Assembly: GCA_044506885.1 (NCBI GenBank)
Contig: JBIQKC010000005.1
Span: 30,839 to 94,838, forward strand
Reading direction: 5' to 3'
Length of the DNA stretch: 64,000 nucleotides
Source of the DNA: Croceibacterium_A sp044506885
GTDB lineage: Bacteria; Pseudomonadota; Alphaproteobacteria; Sphingomonadales; Sphingomonadaceae
In this document: one piece after another, positions 24,924 through 34,585 of the stretch
How positions within the stretch are numbered: the stretch's first letter is position 1
Layout of the letters: each line of letters begins with the position of its first letter
Notes under the pieces: generated by a model
Database searches by the model: none
What the model was told of the DNA's origin: nothing
Seen by the model: the letters and a program-made list of their open reading frames with translations, nothing else
Position numbers and translations under genes: made by a program

Positions 24924-25796
24924 CTAATCGAATAGGCTCAAGCCCTTCCCGCAAGCCATGTTGTCGATCAGCCGCGTGCCGCCGATGCGCGCCGCCACGA
25001 ACAGGCGCGCCGGGCGGCTTGCCAATGCCGCCAGCGGAGCCAGCGTTTCGGCATCGGCCAGCTCGGCATAATCGACGCTGTCGAAACCGCCTTCGACCAG
25101 TCCATCGCGCAGCGCCGCCAGGGCATCCGGCACATGTGCGCCACCTTCGATGCGCTCAATCGCCGCGCGCATCAGCCGTGGCAGGGCGGCCGCACGCTGG
25201 CGATCCTCGAACGACAAGTACCGGTTACGGCTCGACAGCGCGAGCCCGTCCGCCTCGCGCACGGTCGGCACGCCGAGAATGCGGTCCGCATGCGGCTGCG
25301 TCAGGTCGAGATCGCGCGCCATCCTGCGAATCACGGCGAGCTGCTGCCAGTCCTTCTCGCCGAACAGCGCCACGTCGGGCCGCACTTGCGCGAACAGCTT
25401 GTTCACCACCGTCGCCATCCCATCGAAATGGCCCGGACGTGAAGCGCCGCAAAGCCCTTCGCTGACGCTCGCGACCGAAATCGCGGTGGCGAAGCCTGCC
25501 GGATACATTTCCTCCACCGCAGGCGCCCACAGCAGGTCCACCCCTTCGGCTTCCAGCATCCGGCTGTCTTCGGCCAGTTGCCGGGGATAGGCGTCGAGAT
25601 CCTCGTTCGGGCCGAACTGGGTGGGATTGACGAAGATCGAGACGGCCACCGATGCCGCTCGCCGCTTCGCTTCGCGCACCAGCGTCAGGTGGCCTTCGTG
25701 CAGCGCGCCCATGGTGGGAACCAGCGCGACTTCGCCCCTTGCGCGCAATCTGTCCACAGCCTCGCGCAGTTCGCCGAGCCGGTTGACGGTTTGCAT
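24924..25796 (-). CDS. panC: Pantothenate synthetase (pantoate--beta-alanine ligase)
   Basis: The 290-residue enzyme joins pantoate and beta-alanine using ATP to make pantothenate. It shows the nucleotidyltransferase motif PTMGALHEGHLTL near residues 28-40, IFVNPTQFGPNEDLDAYPR, LFGEKDWQQL and the LALSSRNRYLS motif. Length is normal. Divergent from mipZ with a 75-base gap. Confidence 0.97.
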   Translation of the reverse strand: MQTVNRLGELREAVDRLRARGEVALVPTMGALHEGHLTLVREAKRRAASVAVSIFVNPTQFGPNEDLDAYPRQLAEDSRMLEAEGVDLLWAPAVEEMYPAGFATAISVASVSEGLCGASRPGHFDGMATVVNKLFAQVRPDVALFGEKDWQQLAVIRRMARDLDLTQPHADRILGVPTVREADGLALSSRNRYLSFEDRQRAAALPRLMRAAIERIEGGAHVPDALAALRDGLVEGGFDSVDYAELADAETLAPLAALASRPARLFVAARIGGTRLIDNMACGKGLSLFD

Positions 25797-25871
25797 GGGC
25801 GCGGGCCTCCGATAAGAGCGTTCGCAGGTGCAGTAGACGCACGCATCCAGCAGAGAAAGCCTCGCCGTTCC

Positions 25872-26702
25872 GTGACCGCCGCCGCTCCGCATCGCATCGT
25901 GTTCGCCAACGAGAAGGGCGGGACCGGCAAGTCGACCACCGCGGTCCATGTGGCCGTGGCGCTGGCCTATCAGGGCGCGGAAGTGGCGGCGATCGACCTC
26001 GATCCGCGCCAGCGCACGCTGTTCCGCTATTTCGAGAACCGCGTGGGGACCGAAGCGCGGCGCGGCATCGAACTGCCCGGCGCGGCTTTCGCGGTGTTCG
26101 AGGGCGATAGCGTCGAGGCGCTGGAGGACCGGGCCGCCGCGCTTGGCGAAGGCATGGACTTCCTGATCTTCGACACGCCGGGGCGCGACGATCCCTTTGC
26201 CCGGCACGTGGCGACGCAGGCCGATACGCTGGTCACGCCGATGAACGACAGCTTCGTCGATTTCGACCTGATCGGCCACGTAGACGCCGAAACCTTCAAG
26301 GTCCGCCGCCTGAGCTTCTATGCCGAGCTGATCTGGGAAGCGCGCAAGAGCCGCGCGCTGAAGCAGTTGCGCGAGGCGCGGCGCGAGATGGACTGGGTGG
26401 TGGTGCGCAACCGCGTCCACCACGTCGATGCGCGCAACCAGCGCCGCATAGACCAGGCGCTGGCGGAGCTGTCGAAGCGGGTCGGCTTCCGCGTGGCGCA
26501 GGGCCTGTCGGAACGCGTGATCTATCGCGAGCTGTTCCCTTCGGGCCTGACGCTGCTCGACAAGGGGCAACTCGGCGAACTCGGCACCAGCCACCTCGTC
26601 GCGCGGCAGGAACTGCGCTCGCTGGTCGCCAACCTGCGCCTGCCCATGCCTGTCCGGCCGATGCCCGGCCGCGCGGCTCCGCCCGCCAGCGAGGCTGCCT
26701 GA
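25872..26702 (+). CDS. mipZ: ParA-family ATPase, division-plane positioning protein MipZ
   Basis: The 276-residue protein has the deviant Walker A ANEKGGTGKSTTA, Walker A' IDLDPRQRTLFRYFENR and Walker B FLIFDTPG. The IDLDPRQRT and FFP/FPSGLTLLDK features match MipZ, which forms bipolar gradients by binding ParB and inhibits FtsZ assembly away from midcell. GTG start at 25872 chosen because the family begins a few residues before HRIVFANEKGG. Three bases would separate its stop from the J-domain gene. Confidence 0.9.
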   Translation: MTAAAPHRIVFANEKGGTGKSTTAVHVAVALAYQGAEVAAIDLDPRQRTLFRYFENRVGTEARRGIELPGAAFAVFEGDSVEALEDRAAALGEGMDFLIFDTPGRDDPFARHVATQADTLVTPMNDSFVDFDLIGHVDAETFKVRRLSFYAELIWEARKSRALKQLREARREMDWVVVRNRVHHVDARNQRRIDQALAELSKRVGFRVAQGLSERVIYRELFPSGLTLLDKGQLGELGTSHLVARQELRSLVANLRLPMPVRPMPGRAAPPASEAA

Positions 26703-27005
26703 GTGATGATGCGGCTGCTGATCCTTGCGGCTGTGGCCGTTGTCGCATGGAAGCTCGTCGTCGGCCGCTGGCCGTGGGAATCGAAGCAGTCCACGCGGCG
26801 CCAGGCCGCCGACCGCGCGCGCAAGCTGCTCGGCGTTTCTCCCGCCGCGTCGCGCGAGGAGATCATCGCCGCGCACCGGCGGCTGGTTGCGGTGGTCCAC
26901 CCCGATCGCGGCGGCACCAACGATCAGGTGCACGAAGCCAATGCCGCGCGCGACCTGCTGCTCGCCGAACTTCCTCCTCCCGCCAATTCCACGGAGTCCC
27001 GATGA
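26703..27005 (+). CDS. Membrane-anchored J-domain protein
   Basis: The 100-residue protein has an N-terminal membrane helix (LLILAAVAVVAWKLVVG) and a J-like domain with ARKLLGVSPAASREEIIAAHRRLVAVVHPDRGGTND. The HPD motif is kept, so it should stimulate a DnaK ATPase at the membrane. The GTG at 26703 fits the GAGG site at 26691; ATGs at 26706 and 26709 are possible. It lies between mipZ and the mutase gene, whose ATG overlaps its stop. Confidence 0.85.
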   Translation: MMMRLLILAAVAVVAWKLVVGRWPWESKQSTRRQAADRARKLLGVSPAASREEIIAAHRRLVAVVHPDRGGTNDQVHEANAARDLLLAELPPPANSTESR

Positions 27006-28414
27006 CCCACCAGTTCAACCCCACCGTCCTGCGCGAATACGACATTCGCGGCGTGATCGGCGAAACGCTCGGCCCCGACGACGCGCGCGCCATCGGGCGC
27101 GGTTTCGGCACGCTGTTGCGGCGCGCCGGCGGCAAGCTGGTGGCTGTCGGCTATGACGGGCGCGTCAGCTCGCCGATGCTCGAACATGCGCTGATCGAAG
27201 GGCTGACGTCGAGCGGGTGCGACGTGCGCCGGATCGGCCTCGGCCCCACGCCGATGCTCTACTACGCCGAAGCGTCAGCCGAAGAGGTGGACGGCGGCGT
27301 ACAGATAACCGGCAGCCATAATCCCGCCAATTACAACGGCTTCAAGATGGTATTCCAGGGGCGCCCGTTCTTCGGCGAGGATATTCAGACGCTCGGCCGG
27401 ATGGCGGCGGCGGGCGACTGGGACGACGGGGCCGGGAGCGTCGAGTCGGTCGAGGTCGAGGACGCCTATATCGCGCGGCTGGTCTCCGCGCTCGACGGCA
27501 TCGATCCCGCCCGCCTGGCGCGGCTGCGCATCGGCTGGGACGCGGGCAACGGCGCCGCCGGCCCCGCGCTCGAAAAGCTCGTCGCGCGCCTGCCGGGCGA
27601 GCATTTCACGCTGTTCACCGAAGTCGACGGCAATTTCCCCAATCATCATCCCGATCCCACCGTTCCGGAGAATCTGGAAGACCTGCGGCGGCTCGTCGCG
27701 GAAAAGAGCCTCGATTTCGGAGTGGCTTTCGATGGCGACGGCGACAGGATCGGCGCGATCGACGGCGAAGGACGGATCATCTGGGGCGACCAGTTGCTGA
27801 TGATCTACGCCGAAGACCTGCTTGCGCACCGCGCCGGAGCGACGATCATCGCCGATGTGAAGGCCAGCCGCGCGCTGTTCGACCGCGTCGCGGAGCTGGG
27901 GGGCGAGCCGCTGATGTGGAAGACGGGCCACAGCCTGATCAAATCCAAAATGAAGGAAACGCACGCCCCCCTCGCCGGCGAAATGAGCGGTCACATCTTC
28001 TTCGCCGATGAATACTATGGCTTCGACGATGCGCTATACGGGGCAATACGGCTGATTGCGGCCAGCGCCCGGCTCGGAAAGTCGGTCACCGAACTGCGCG
28101 GGGCGATGCCGGCCATGCTCAACACGCCCGAGATGCGCTTCCAGGTGGACGAGAGCCGCAAGTTCGCCGCCATCGACGAAGTGAAGCAGCGGCTTTCGGC
28201 CGGCGCATCGGCGGATGTGAGCGTCAACGACACCGACGGCGTGCGCGTGACGACGCCCGACGGCTGGTGGCTCCTGCGCGCATCGAACACGCAGGACGTC
28301 CTCGTCGCCCGCGCCGAGAGCTTCACCCAGGATGGGCTCGACCGCCTGTTGGCGCAGATCGACGAGCAGCTTGCCGCCTCGGGGCTCGAGCGGGGGCCGC
28401 AGGCCGGGCACTGA
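27002..28414 (+). CDS. Phosphomannomutase/phosphoglucomutase
   Basis: The 470-residue alpha-D-phosphohexomutase interconverts mannose-6-P/mannose-1-P and probably the glucose pair, feeding GDP-mannose and exopolysaccharide synthesis. The phosphoserine loop TGSHNP has Ser105; the metal loop DGDGDR is at 244-249; the sugar-binding GEMSGHIFF and phosphate-binding RASNTQDVL motifs follow. A GGAG site and a 4-base overlap with the J-domain gene mark the start. Confidence 0.95.
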   Translation: MTHQFNPTVLREYDIRGVIGETLGPDDARAIGRGFGTLLRRAGGKLVAVGYDGRVSSPMLEHALIEGLTSSGCDVRRIGLGPTPMLYYAEASAEEVDGGVQITGSHNPANYNGFKMVFQGRPFFGEDIQTLGRMAAAGDWDDGAGSVESVEVEDAYIARLVSALDGIDPARLARLRIGWDAGNGAAGPALEKLVARLPGEHFTLFTEVDGNFPNHHPDPTVPENLEDLRRLVAEKSLDFGVAFDGDGDRIGAIDGEGRIIWGDQLLMIYAEDLLAHRAGATIIADVKASRALFDRVAELGGEPLMWKTGHSLIKSKMKETHAPLAGEMSGHIFFADEYYGFDDALYGAIRLIAASARLGKSVTELRGAMPAMLNTPEMRFQVDESRKFAAIDEVKQRLSAGASADVSVNDTDGVRVTTPDGWWLLRASNTQDVLVARAESFTQDGLDRLLAQIDEQLAASGLERGPQAGH

Positions 28415-28418
28415 ACGC

Positions 28419-29240
28419 ATGGATCCAAGACTGGCCGCCTATCTCCGGCGGATCGGGCTCGACCGTCCGCCTGAACCGACGCCCGCCGGGCTGGAGGTGG
28501 CGCAGCGCGCGCAGCGCATGGCGATCGCGTTCGAAAATTTCGATATTCCGCTCGGCCGGCGGATTGCCGTCGATGGCGAGAGCGTGTTCGCCAAGCTGGT
28601 CGAGGGTGGACGCGGCGGATACTGCTTCGAGCAGAACCGCCTGCTGGCGGATATGCTGGAACTGGCCGGCATCGCCACGCGGCCGCTGTTGGCGCGGGTG
28701 TGGCTCGGCATCACGGACGGCGTCATCCCCCCGCGAACGCATGTCCTGCTGCTGACGGAAATGGACGGCCGGGCGTGGATCGCCGACGCCGGTTTGGGGG
28801 GCAGCTATGTCCCCGTCCTGCCGCTGGACGACGGAGCGGGCGCCCAGACGCCCGACGGCGCGCGGCACCGTTTGCGGCGCATCGGCCGCGCGGGCGCGAT
28901 CGCGGGCGAATGGGTGCTCGAGCGTTCCGGTCCGACGCAGGCGGAATGGCAGCCGCAATACGGTTTCGATCTCGGCGAGGTCGCCCCGGTCGACCTGGCG
29001 CAGGCCAACCTGTGGACCTCAACCGCGCCCGGAACGCGGTTTACGTCGAACGTCATCGCCAGCCGTCCGCTCGCCGACGGCTTCGCCTCGCTGGCGAATC
29101 GCACGCTGACCGTCACGCACGGCGACAATGTGCAACGGCGCGAGATCGGCGGACCGGACGAATATGCGGCAATGCTGCGCGATGTGTTCGGCATCGCCAT
29201 CGCCGAAGAGCAGTTGCGCGACTGGCCGATCTTCGCCTGA
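28419..29240 (+). CDS. nat: Arylamine N-acetyltransferase
   Basis: The 273-residue enzyme moves acetyl groups from acetyl-CoA to arylamines, hydrazines or related metabolites. The catalytic triad is Cys69 in RGGYCFEQN, His108 and Asp123 in IADAGLGG, at the usual spacing. It starts 4 bases after the mutase stop, so it is in the same transcript. A hairpin terminator follows. Confidence 0.95.
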   Translation: MDPRLAAYLRRIGLDRPPEPTPAGLEVAQRAQRMAIAFENFDIPLGRRIAVDGESVFAKLVEGGRGGYCFEQNRLLADMLELAGIATRPLLARVWLGITDGVIPPRTHVLLLTEMDGRAWIADAGLGGSYVPVLPLDDGAGAQTPDGARHRLRRIGRAGAIAGEWVLERSGPTQAEWQPQYGFDLGEVAPVDLAQANLWTSTAPGTRFTSNVIASRPLADGFASLANRTLTVTHGDNVQRREIGGPDEYAAMLRDVFGIAIAEEQLRDWPIFA

Positions 29241-29241
29241 C

Positions 29242-29262
29242 CCGCCTAAATGAGGCGGTTTC
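29242..29262 (+). terminator. Intrinsic terminator after nat
   Basis: CCGCCT pairs with AGGCGG around a 5-base loop and is followed by TTTC, immediately after the nat stop codon. Confidence 0.5.
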
Positions 29263-29302
29263 AAGTCGATCCCTGCCGCACCGAAAGCCGAACCACCCGC
29301 CC

Positions 29303-30658
29303 TCACACGACGCCGAACGCGAGCATCGCATCGGCCACTTTCTTGAACCCGGCGATATTGGCCCCTTTCACATAGTCGACGTGGCCGTCCGCCCGCGCGC
29401 CGTAAGTCAGGCAACGGTCGTGGATCCCGTCCATGATGTCGCGCAGCATGGCCTGAAGCGCGTGTTCCTTCCAGCTCCGCCGGGCGGAATTCTGGCTCAT
29501 TTCCAGGCCCGAGACGGCCACGCCGCCGGCATTGGCGGCCTTGCCGGGAGCGAACAGTATCTTCGCTTCGCGGAACACATGCGCCGCGGCGAGATCGGAC
29601 GGCATGTTCGCCCCTTCCGATACCGCCAGGCATCCGTTGGCGACCAGCGCGCGCGCATCCGGGCCGAGCAGTTCGTTCTGCGTGGCGCAGGGCAGCGCGA
29701 CGTCGCAGGGCACGTTCCACGGCGTCTGACCTTCATGGAAAGCCGCCTCGGGGAAAGCCGCGACATATTCGCTGATGCGGCCCCGGCGATGGGTCTTGTG
29801 TTCCTTGACCCACTGGACCTTCTCCAGCGTCAGGCCATCGGGATCGTGGATGAAGCCGCCCGAATCCGACAGCGTCACGGGCTTCGCGCCAAGGTGGATG
29901 AGCTTTTCCGCTGCATGGGTCGCCACGTTGCCCGAACCCGAGACGACCGCGCGCATCCCGGCCAGATCGCGTCCCGCGTGCCGGAGCATGTTGTCGAGGA
30001 AATAGACCGCGCCGTAACCGGTCGCTTCCGGCCGGATCATCGAGCCGCCATATTCCAGCCCCTTGCCGGTCAGCACGCCGGTGAAGTGGTTGGTGATCCG
30101 CTTGTATTGCCCGAACATGTAGCCGATTTCGCGGCTGCCGACGCCAATATCGCCGGCCGGCACATCCACGTCCGCGCCGATGTGGCGGTAGAGTTCGGTC
30201 ATGAAGCTCTGGCAGAACCGCATGACCTCGCGGTCGGACTTGCCCTTGGGATTGAAGTTCGCTCCGCCCTTGCCGCCGCCCATCGGCAGGCCGGTGAGCG
30301 CGTTCTTGAACGTCTGCTCGAACGCCAGGAACTTGAGCACGCTTTCGTTCACGCTGGGATGGAAGCGCAGGCCGCCCTTGTATGGGCCGATGGCGTTGTT
30401 GTTCTGCACCCGGTAGCCCCGCTGGACGCGGGTGTTGCCGGCATCGTCTTCCCAGCAGACGCGGAACGAGACGACGCGATCGGGTTCGGCGATGCGGCGC
30501 AGGATCTGCGCGGTGTGATACTGCTTCTTGTCGGCGATAAAGCCGAAGATGTCCTCCGCCACGTCTTGCACGGCCTGAATGAATTCGGGCTGGTTCGGAT
30601 TGTACCGCTTGACCGATTCCATGAACGTCGAAAAATCGACGAGGTCAGGCGACGACAT
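29303..30658 (-). CDS. gdhA: NADP-specific glutamate dehydrogenase
   Basis: The 451-residue enzyme makes glutamate from 2-oxoglutarate and ammonium. It shows the dinucleotide-binding GSGNVATHAAEKL, the substrate site PMGGGKGGANFNPKGKSD with the catalytic lysine, and the family-typical YKGGLRFHPSVN. The length is that of the hexameric NADP enzymes. The ATG at 30658 has a GGAGGGGGA site. It sits 144 bases after the nitrate assimilation operon on the same strand and would use its ammonium. Confidence 0.95.
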   Translation of the reverse strand: MSSPDLVDFSTFMESVKRYNPNQPEFIQAVQDVAEDIFGFIADKKQYHTAQILRRIAEPDRVVSFRVCWEDDAGNTRVQRGYRVQNNNAIGPYKGGLRFHPSVNESVLKFLAFEQTFKNALTGLPMGGGKGGANFNPKGKSDREVMRFCQSFMTELYRHIGADVDVPAGDIGVGSREIGYMFGQYKRITNHFTGVLTGKGLEYGGSMIRPEATGYGAVYFLDNMLRHAGRDLAGMRAVVSGSGNVATHAAEKLIHLGAKPVTLSDSGGFIHDPDGLTLEKVQWVKEHKTHRRGRISEYVAAFPEAAFHEGQTPWNVPCDVALPCATQNELLGPDARALVANGCLAVSEGANMPSDLAAAHVFREAKILFAPGKAANAGGVAVSGLEMSQNSARRSWKEHALQAMLRDIMDGIHDRCLTYGARADGHVDYVKGANIAGFKKVADAMLAFGVV

Positions 30659-30802
30659 GATATTCCCCCTCCAGTTCAGGCGCTTCTTACGGCGCGGCGG
30701 CTTATGAACCCTAGCGGCCTGGCAAGACAAGGGCAGGTAGACGATGGGGCGCGAAGATCGGGCGCGCGCCGCTCTGGCTAAGGCCGTCGCGGCAAACCCG
30801 GC

Positions 30803-31591
30803 TCAGCGTGACATGCTGCGCGAGGCGACTGAAACGCTCGCCATTCGCCGAGACGCTTGTGGCGGACCGACCGCCTGCCCGATCAAGATCAGCGCCGGCC
30901 CATTGCCGAGCGAGGTCCTGGCGGCGAGGGGAAGCAGGTCGAGCCGGGTGGAGAAATGCCGTTCGTCCGGTAGGCTGGCGTTTTCGATCAATGCGACCGG
31001 CGTATCGGGGGCGAGCCCGGCCGCAATCAGCTTTGCGGACACTTCCCTTGCGGCGACCTTGCCCATGTAGATGGCCAGCGTCGCCTGCGGGTCCGCCAGC
31101 GCGCTCCAGTCCACCGTCAGATCTTCTCCGGCGCGCGCATGGGCGGTGACCAGCGTAAGCCGCCGCGCCAGCCCGCGCAGCGTCAGCGACAGGCCGAGGC
31201 TGGCGGCGGCCGCGCTCGCGGCGGTTATGCCGGGGCAGATGCGCACCGGCACGCCCGCGGCGCGGCAGGCGTCCACCTCTTCGGCCGCGCGAGCGAAGAT
31301 CGACGGGTCGCCGCCCTTCAGACGCACTACGCGCTCGCCCGCCAGCGCCGCCTCGACGATCAGCGCGTCGATCGTGCGCTGGTCCTTCGAATGGCGGCCT
31401 GAGCGCTTGCCTACCGACACGCGGCGCGCTCCCGGCGGGATCATCTCGAGCACGCCCGGCCCGACCAGCGCATCGTGGAACACCACGGTCGCCCGGCGGA
31501 TCAGCCGTTCGGCCTTGCGCGTCAGCAGGTCGGGGTCGCCCGGCCCGGCGCCGACCAGCCAGACCATGCCGGGCATGAAATCGTCAGCCAT
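30803..31591 (-). CDS. cobA: Uroporphyrinogen-III C-methyltransferase (SUMT)
   Basis: The 262-residue enzyme methylates uroporphyrinogen III twice to precorrin-2, the precursor of siroheme. The SAM-binding motif VGAGPGDPDLLT is near residue 13, with VRLKGGDPSIFARA and the VCPGITAA-like ICPGITAASAAA. There is no CysG dehydrogenase/chelatase half, so the last steps to siroheme must be made elsewhere. The start overlaps the nasA end by 8 bases; siroheme is the cofactor of NirB next door. Confidence 0.92.
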   Translation of the reverse strand: MADDFMPGMVWLVGAGPGDPDLLTRKAERLIRRATVVFHDALVGPGVLEMIPPGARRVSVGKRSGRHSKDQRTIDALIVEAALAGERVVRLKGGDPSIFARAAEEVDACRAAGVPVRICPGITAASAAAASLGLSLTLRGLARRLTLVTAHARAGEDLTVDWSALADPQATLAIYMGKVAAREVSAKLIAAGLAPDTPVALIENASLPDERHFSTRLDLLPLAARTSLGNGPALILIGQAVGPPQASRRMASVSVASRSMSR

Positions 31592-34217
31592 GGGCCGCCT
31601 CTCCCATGCCCGCTTCGGCGATCAGCCGCCGGATGGCCGGACGGCAGGATCCGCAGTTGGTCCCGGCCGAAAGCGCTTCGCCGACCGCTTCGACGCTCAC
31701 CAGCCGCCGGCCGGCGATGGCCTGGACGATGGTGTTCATCCCGACATCGAAACAGGCGCAGACGATCGGACCGCGATCGGGCTGCGGGGCCGCGGGACGT
31801 CCGGCGAGCCATTCGGCGGACGAGGCCCCCCTGGTCGCTTCGAGCTGTGCGATCAGCCAGTCGGGCCGGGGCAGGCGTCCGTCGCGCGCGATGTAGAGCG
31901 CGGCCAGTAACGCCCCGTCATCGCATACGGCGATGCGCAAGCCGCCCCGCGCGCGGTCCATGGCTTCGATCCGCTGGCCTCTGGGCAGCATCGCTTTCGC
32001 CACCGCCGCCGGTTCGCCGTTGCCGGCCAGTTCCACCAGCCAGCCGCCGCCGACGCGGACTTTGGTGAAATAGCCCGCCGGGATTGCGTCCGGCGCGTCC
32101 CGCGCGATCAGGAAGCCGCGCCATTCGACATCGAGCTTCGCGATCCGCGCCGGAGTGGCCTTGAAGCCCGGCTGGCCCGAATGGGGATCGACCGAGGCGC
32201 GCGGCAGCAGGCCGGCGCGCCCCGCGCTCGACTGGTGATCGGTCCAGTGGATCGGCACGAAGACTTCGCCGCGCCGCTGGCCCTCGCTTGCGCTCGCGCG
32301 GAAGACGCTCTCGCCCTGCGCCGTTGCCACCCGCACCAGATCGCCTTCCGCAAGGTTTGCTTCGGCCATGTCCGCCGGGTGAAGCTCCGCCAGCGGCTCG
32401 CGCCGGTGCTGCGAGAGCTTCGGCGACAGCGCGGTGCGCGTCATCGTGTGCCAGTGATCGCGATAGCGCCCGGTGTTGAGCGTGAGCGGCCATTTGGGTA
32501 GCGCGTCATCGAGGGGCCGCTGCGCCACCGGCGTCAGCCGCGCCCTGCCGTCCGGTGTGGGGAAACGCCCGTCCGCGAAGGGCGCGCCGCCCCAGCGCAG
32601 CGGCTCCATCGCCTCGTAGTCGCGGTTCGTGATCGCGCCGAGCGAGCCGATGTCGAACAGGCGGCGGCCCTGGTTGCGATAGCCGGAAAGCCGGGCGTGC
32701 TCGCGGAAGACTTCCGCCGCGCTCTCGTAGCCGAAAGCATCGCGCCAGCCCATCGCGCGCGCGACTTGCGTCACGATCCACCAGTCGGGCCTGGCTTCTC
32801 CCGGCGACGGGAACAGCGCACGCTGGCGGCTGATCGTGCGCTCGCTGTTGGTGACCGTTCCGTCCTTCTCGCCCCAGGCGAGCGCGGGCAGCTTCACGTG
32901 GGCGAAGCGGCCGGTGTCGGTATCGGCGATACAATCCGACACCGCGACGAACGGGCATTCGGCCAGCGCCTCGCGCACCAGGCCCGCGTCGGGGAGCGAG
33001 ACGGCCGGGTTGGTGGCCATGATCCACAGCGCCTTGACCCGCCCTTCGCGCACCTGCCGGAACAGGTCCACGGCCTTGAGGCCCGGCTTTTCCGCCATGC
33101 GCGGCGCGGCCCAGAAACGGCCGACTTCCGCCACGTCCTCCGCCGTGAACCCCCGGTGCGCGGCCAGCGTCGTCGCCAGCCCGCCGACCTCGCGCCCGCC
33201 CATCGCGTTGGGCTGGCCGGTGATAGAGAACGGCGCCGCGCCCGGCTTGCCGATGCGCCCGGTGGCGAGGTGGACGTTGACGATCGCGTTGACCTGATCG
33301 GTGCCGCGGATCGACTGGTTGATTCCCTGGCTGAACAGCGTGACCGTGCGCGGGGTGCGGGCGAAGAGTTCGTAGAACGCGCGCAAGTCCGCCACCGGCA
33401 CGTCGCAAGCGCGCGCGACCGACCACAGGTCGCTTCCCTCGGCAAGGGCGAACCAGAAGCCCTCCGGCGTGGAAACATGCGCCGCCATGAAGTCCTCGTC
33501 GAGCGCGCCGTGATCGCTGCACCAGGCGAGGAGGCCGTTCATCAGCGCCACGTCGCTGCCGGGGCGCAGAGGCAGGTGGAGATCGGCCTCCTCGCAGGTT
33601 TCCGTCCGGCGCGGATCGATCACCACCAGCTTCGTGCCGCGCGCCGCGCGCGCCGCCATGATGCGCTGGTAGACCACCGGATGGCACCAGGCGGTGTTGG
33701 AGCCGACCAGCACGACAAGGTCCGCCGCATCGAGGTCGTCGTAGCTTGCCGGCACCACGTCCTCGCCGAAGGCGCGCATATGCCCGGCCACCGCGCTCGA
33801 CATGCACAGGCGCGAATTGGTGTCGATGTTGCCGCTGCCGATGAAGCCCTTCATCAGCTTGTTGGCGACGTAGTAGTCCTCGGTCAGCAACTGGCCCGAG
33901 ACGTAAAAGGCCACGCTGTCCGGCCCGTGGCGGGCCACGGTCCGCGCGAGGGCGCGCGCCACTTCGCGGATCGCGCGGTCCCAGCCCACGCGCCGGCTGC
34001 CGATTTCGGGATGGAGCAGGCGGCCTTCCAGCCCGACCGTTTCGCTCAGGTGCGTTCCCTTGGAGCAGAGCCGGCCCCGGTTGGCGGGGTGGTCCCGGTC
34101 GCCGGCGATGGATACTTCGCGCTCGCCGGTCACGGTGGCTGCGATGCCGCAGCCGACCCCGCAATAGGCGCAAGTGGTGCGGATCGTCGAGTTCCTTCCC
34201 GTTCCGGGGAGGATCAT
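31584..34217 (-). CDS. nasA: Assimilatory nitrate reductase catalytic subunit NasA
   Basis: The 877-residue molybdopterin enzyme reduces nitrate to nitrite in the cytosol. The N-terminal [4Fe-4S] ligands are Cys16, Cys19 and Cys23 (CAYCGVGC) plus Cys in GRLCSKG. The molybdopterin domain has NTNSRLCMSSA-like DTNSRLCMSSAV and GINQSIRGTDQ. The C-terminal ~90 residues add a BFD-type [2Fe-2S] domain (CACFDVG...GTNCGSCRPAI). ATG overlaps the nirD stop by one base. Fourth gene of the assimilation operon. Confidence 0.95.
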   Translation of the reverse strand: MILPGTGRNSTIRTTCAYCGVGCGIAATVTGEREVSIAGDRDHPANRGRLCSKGTHLSETVGLEGRLLHPEIGSRRVGWDRAIREVARALARTVARHGPDSVAFYVSGQLLTEDYYVANKLMKGFIGSGNIDTNSRLCMSSAVAGHMRAFGEDVVPASYDDLDAADLVVLVGSNTAWCHPVVYQRIMAARAARGTKLVVIDPRRTETCEEADLHLPLRPGSDVALMNGLLAWCSDHGALDEDFMAAHVSTPEGFWFALAEGSDLWSVARACDVPVADLRAFYELFARTPRTVTLFSQGINQSIRGTDQVNAIVNVHLATGRIGKPGAAPFSITGQPNAMGGREVGGLATTLAAHRGFTAEDVAEVGRFWAAPRMAEKPGLKAVDLFRQVREGRVKALWIMATNPAVSLPDAGLVREALAECPFVAVSDCIADTDTGRFAHVKLPALAWGEKDGTVTNSERTISRQRALFPSPGEARPDWWIVTQVARAMGWRDAFGYESAAEVFREHARLSGYRNQGRRLFDIGSLGAITNRDYEAMEPLRWGGAPFADGRFPTPDGRARLTPVAQRPLDDALPKWPLTLNTGRYRDHWHTMTRTALSPKLSQHRREPLAELHPADMAEANLAEGDLVRVATAQGESVFRASASEGQRRGEVFVPIHWTDHQSSAGRAGLLPRASVDPHSGQPGFKATPARIAKLDVEWRGFLIARDAPDAIPAGYFTKVRVGGGWLVELAGNGEPAAVAKAMLPRGQRIEAMDRARGGLRIAVCDDGALLAALYIARDGRLPRPDWLIAQLEATRGASSAEWLAGRPAAPQPDRGPIVCACFDVGMNTIVQAIAGRRLVSVEAVGEALSAGTNCGSCRPAIRRLIAEAGMGEAAHG

Positions 34218-34585
34218 CACGCCGCCTCCCGCCGCGTGGGGGCGGGCGGCACCACGGCCTCGCGCAGCAGGTAGATGCGCCCGGCGTCGACCTTCACCGG
34301 AATCGTCGGCACGCAACCTTTGTCGTCGCCCAGCGCCTCGCCGCTCCTCAGCGAGATGCGCCAGTTGTGCAGCGGGCAGGTCACGCTGTCGCCGTGGACG
34401 ATGCCTTGAGACAGCGGGCCCTGCTTGTGCGGGCACTTGTTGACGAGCGCGTAGAATTCGCCGCGCATGGTGTGGAACACGGCGATCTCATCCCCGCCGA
34501 CCACTGGCAGCGTCGCCGCCATGCCGGGTTCGATCTGGGTGACCGGGCCGATGTCGAGCCATCTTGCCTGCCGGGAGCCTTGCAT
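34217..34585 (-). CDS. nirD: Nitrite reductase small subunit NirD (Rieske-type)
   Basis: The 122-residue protein has a Rieske fold with the [2Fe-2S] ligands retained in NKCPHKQGPLSQG and CPLHNWRISLRSG. It partners NirB in NAD(P)H nitrite reductase. Its start and stop both overlap neighbours by one base (TGATG), showing tight translational coupling. Confidence 0.93.
   Translation of the reverse strand: MQGSRQARWLDIGPVTQIEPGMAATLPVVGGDEIAVFHTMRGEFYALVNKCPHKQGPLSQGIVHGDSVTCPLHNWRISLRSGEALGDDKGCVPTIPVKVDAGRIYLLREAVVPPAPTRREAA

Noticed and set aside
30744..31070. Short plus-strand open frame over the end of the methyltransferase gene
   Set aside because: Most of it is antisense to a well-supported SUMT gene; its composition is that of a shadow.
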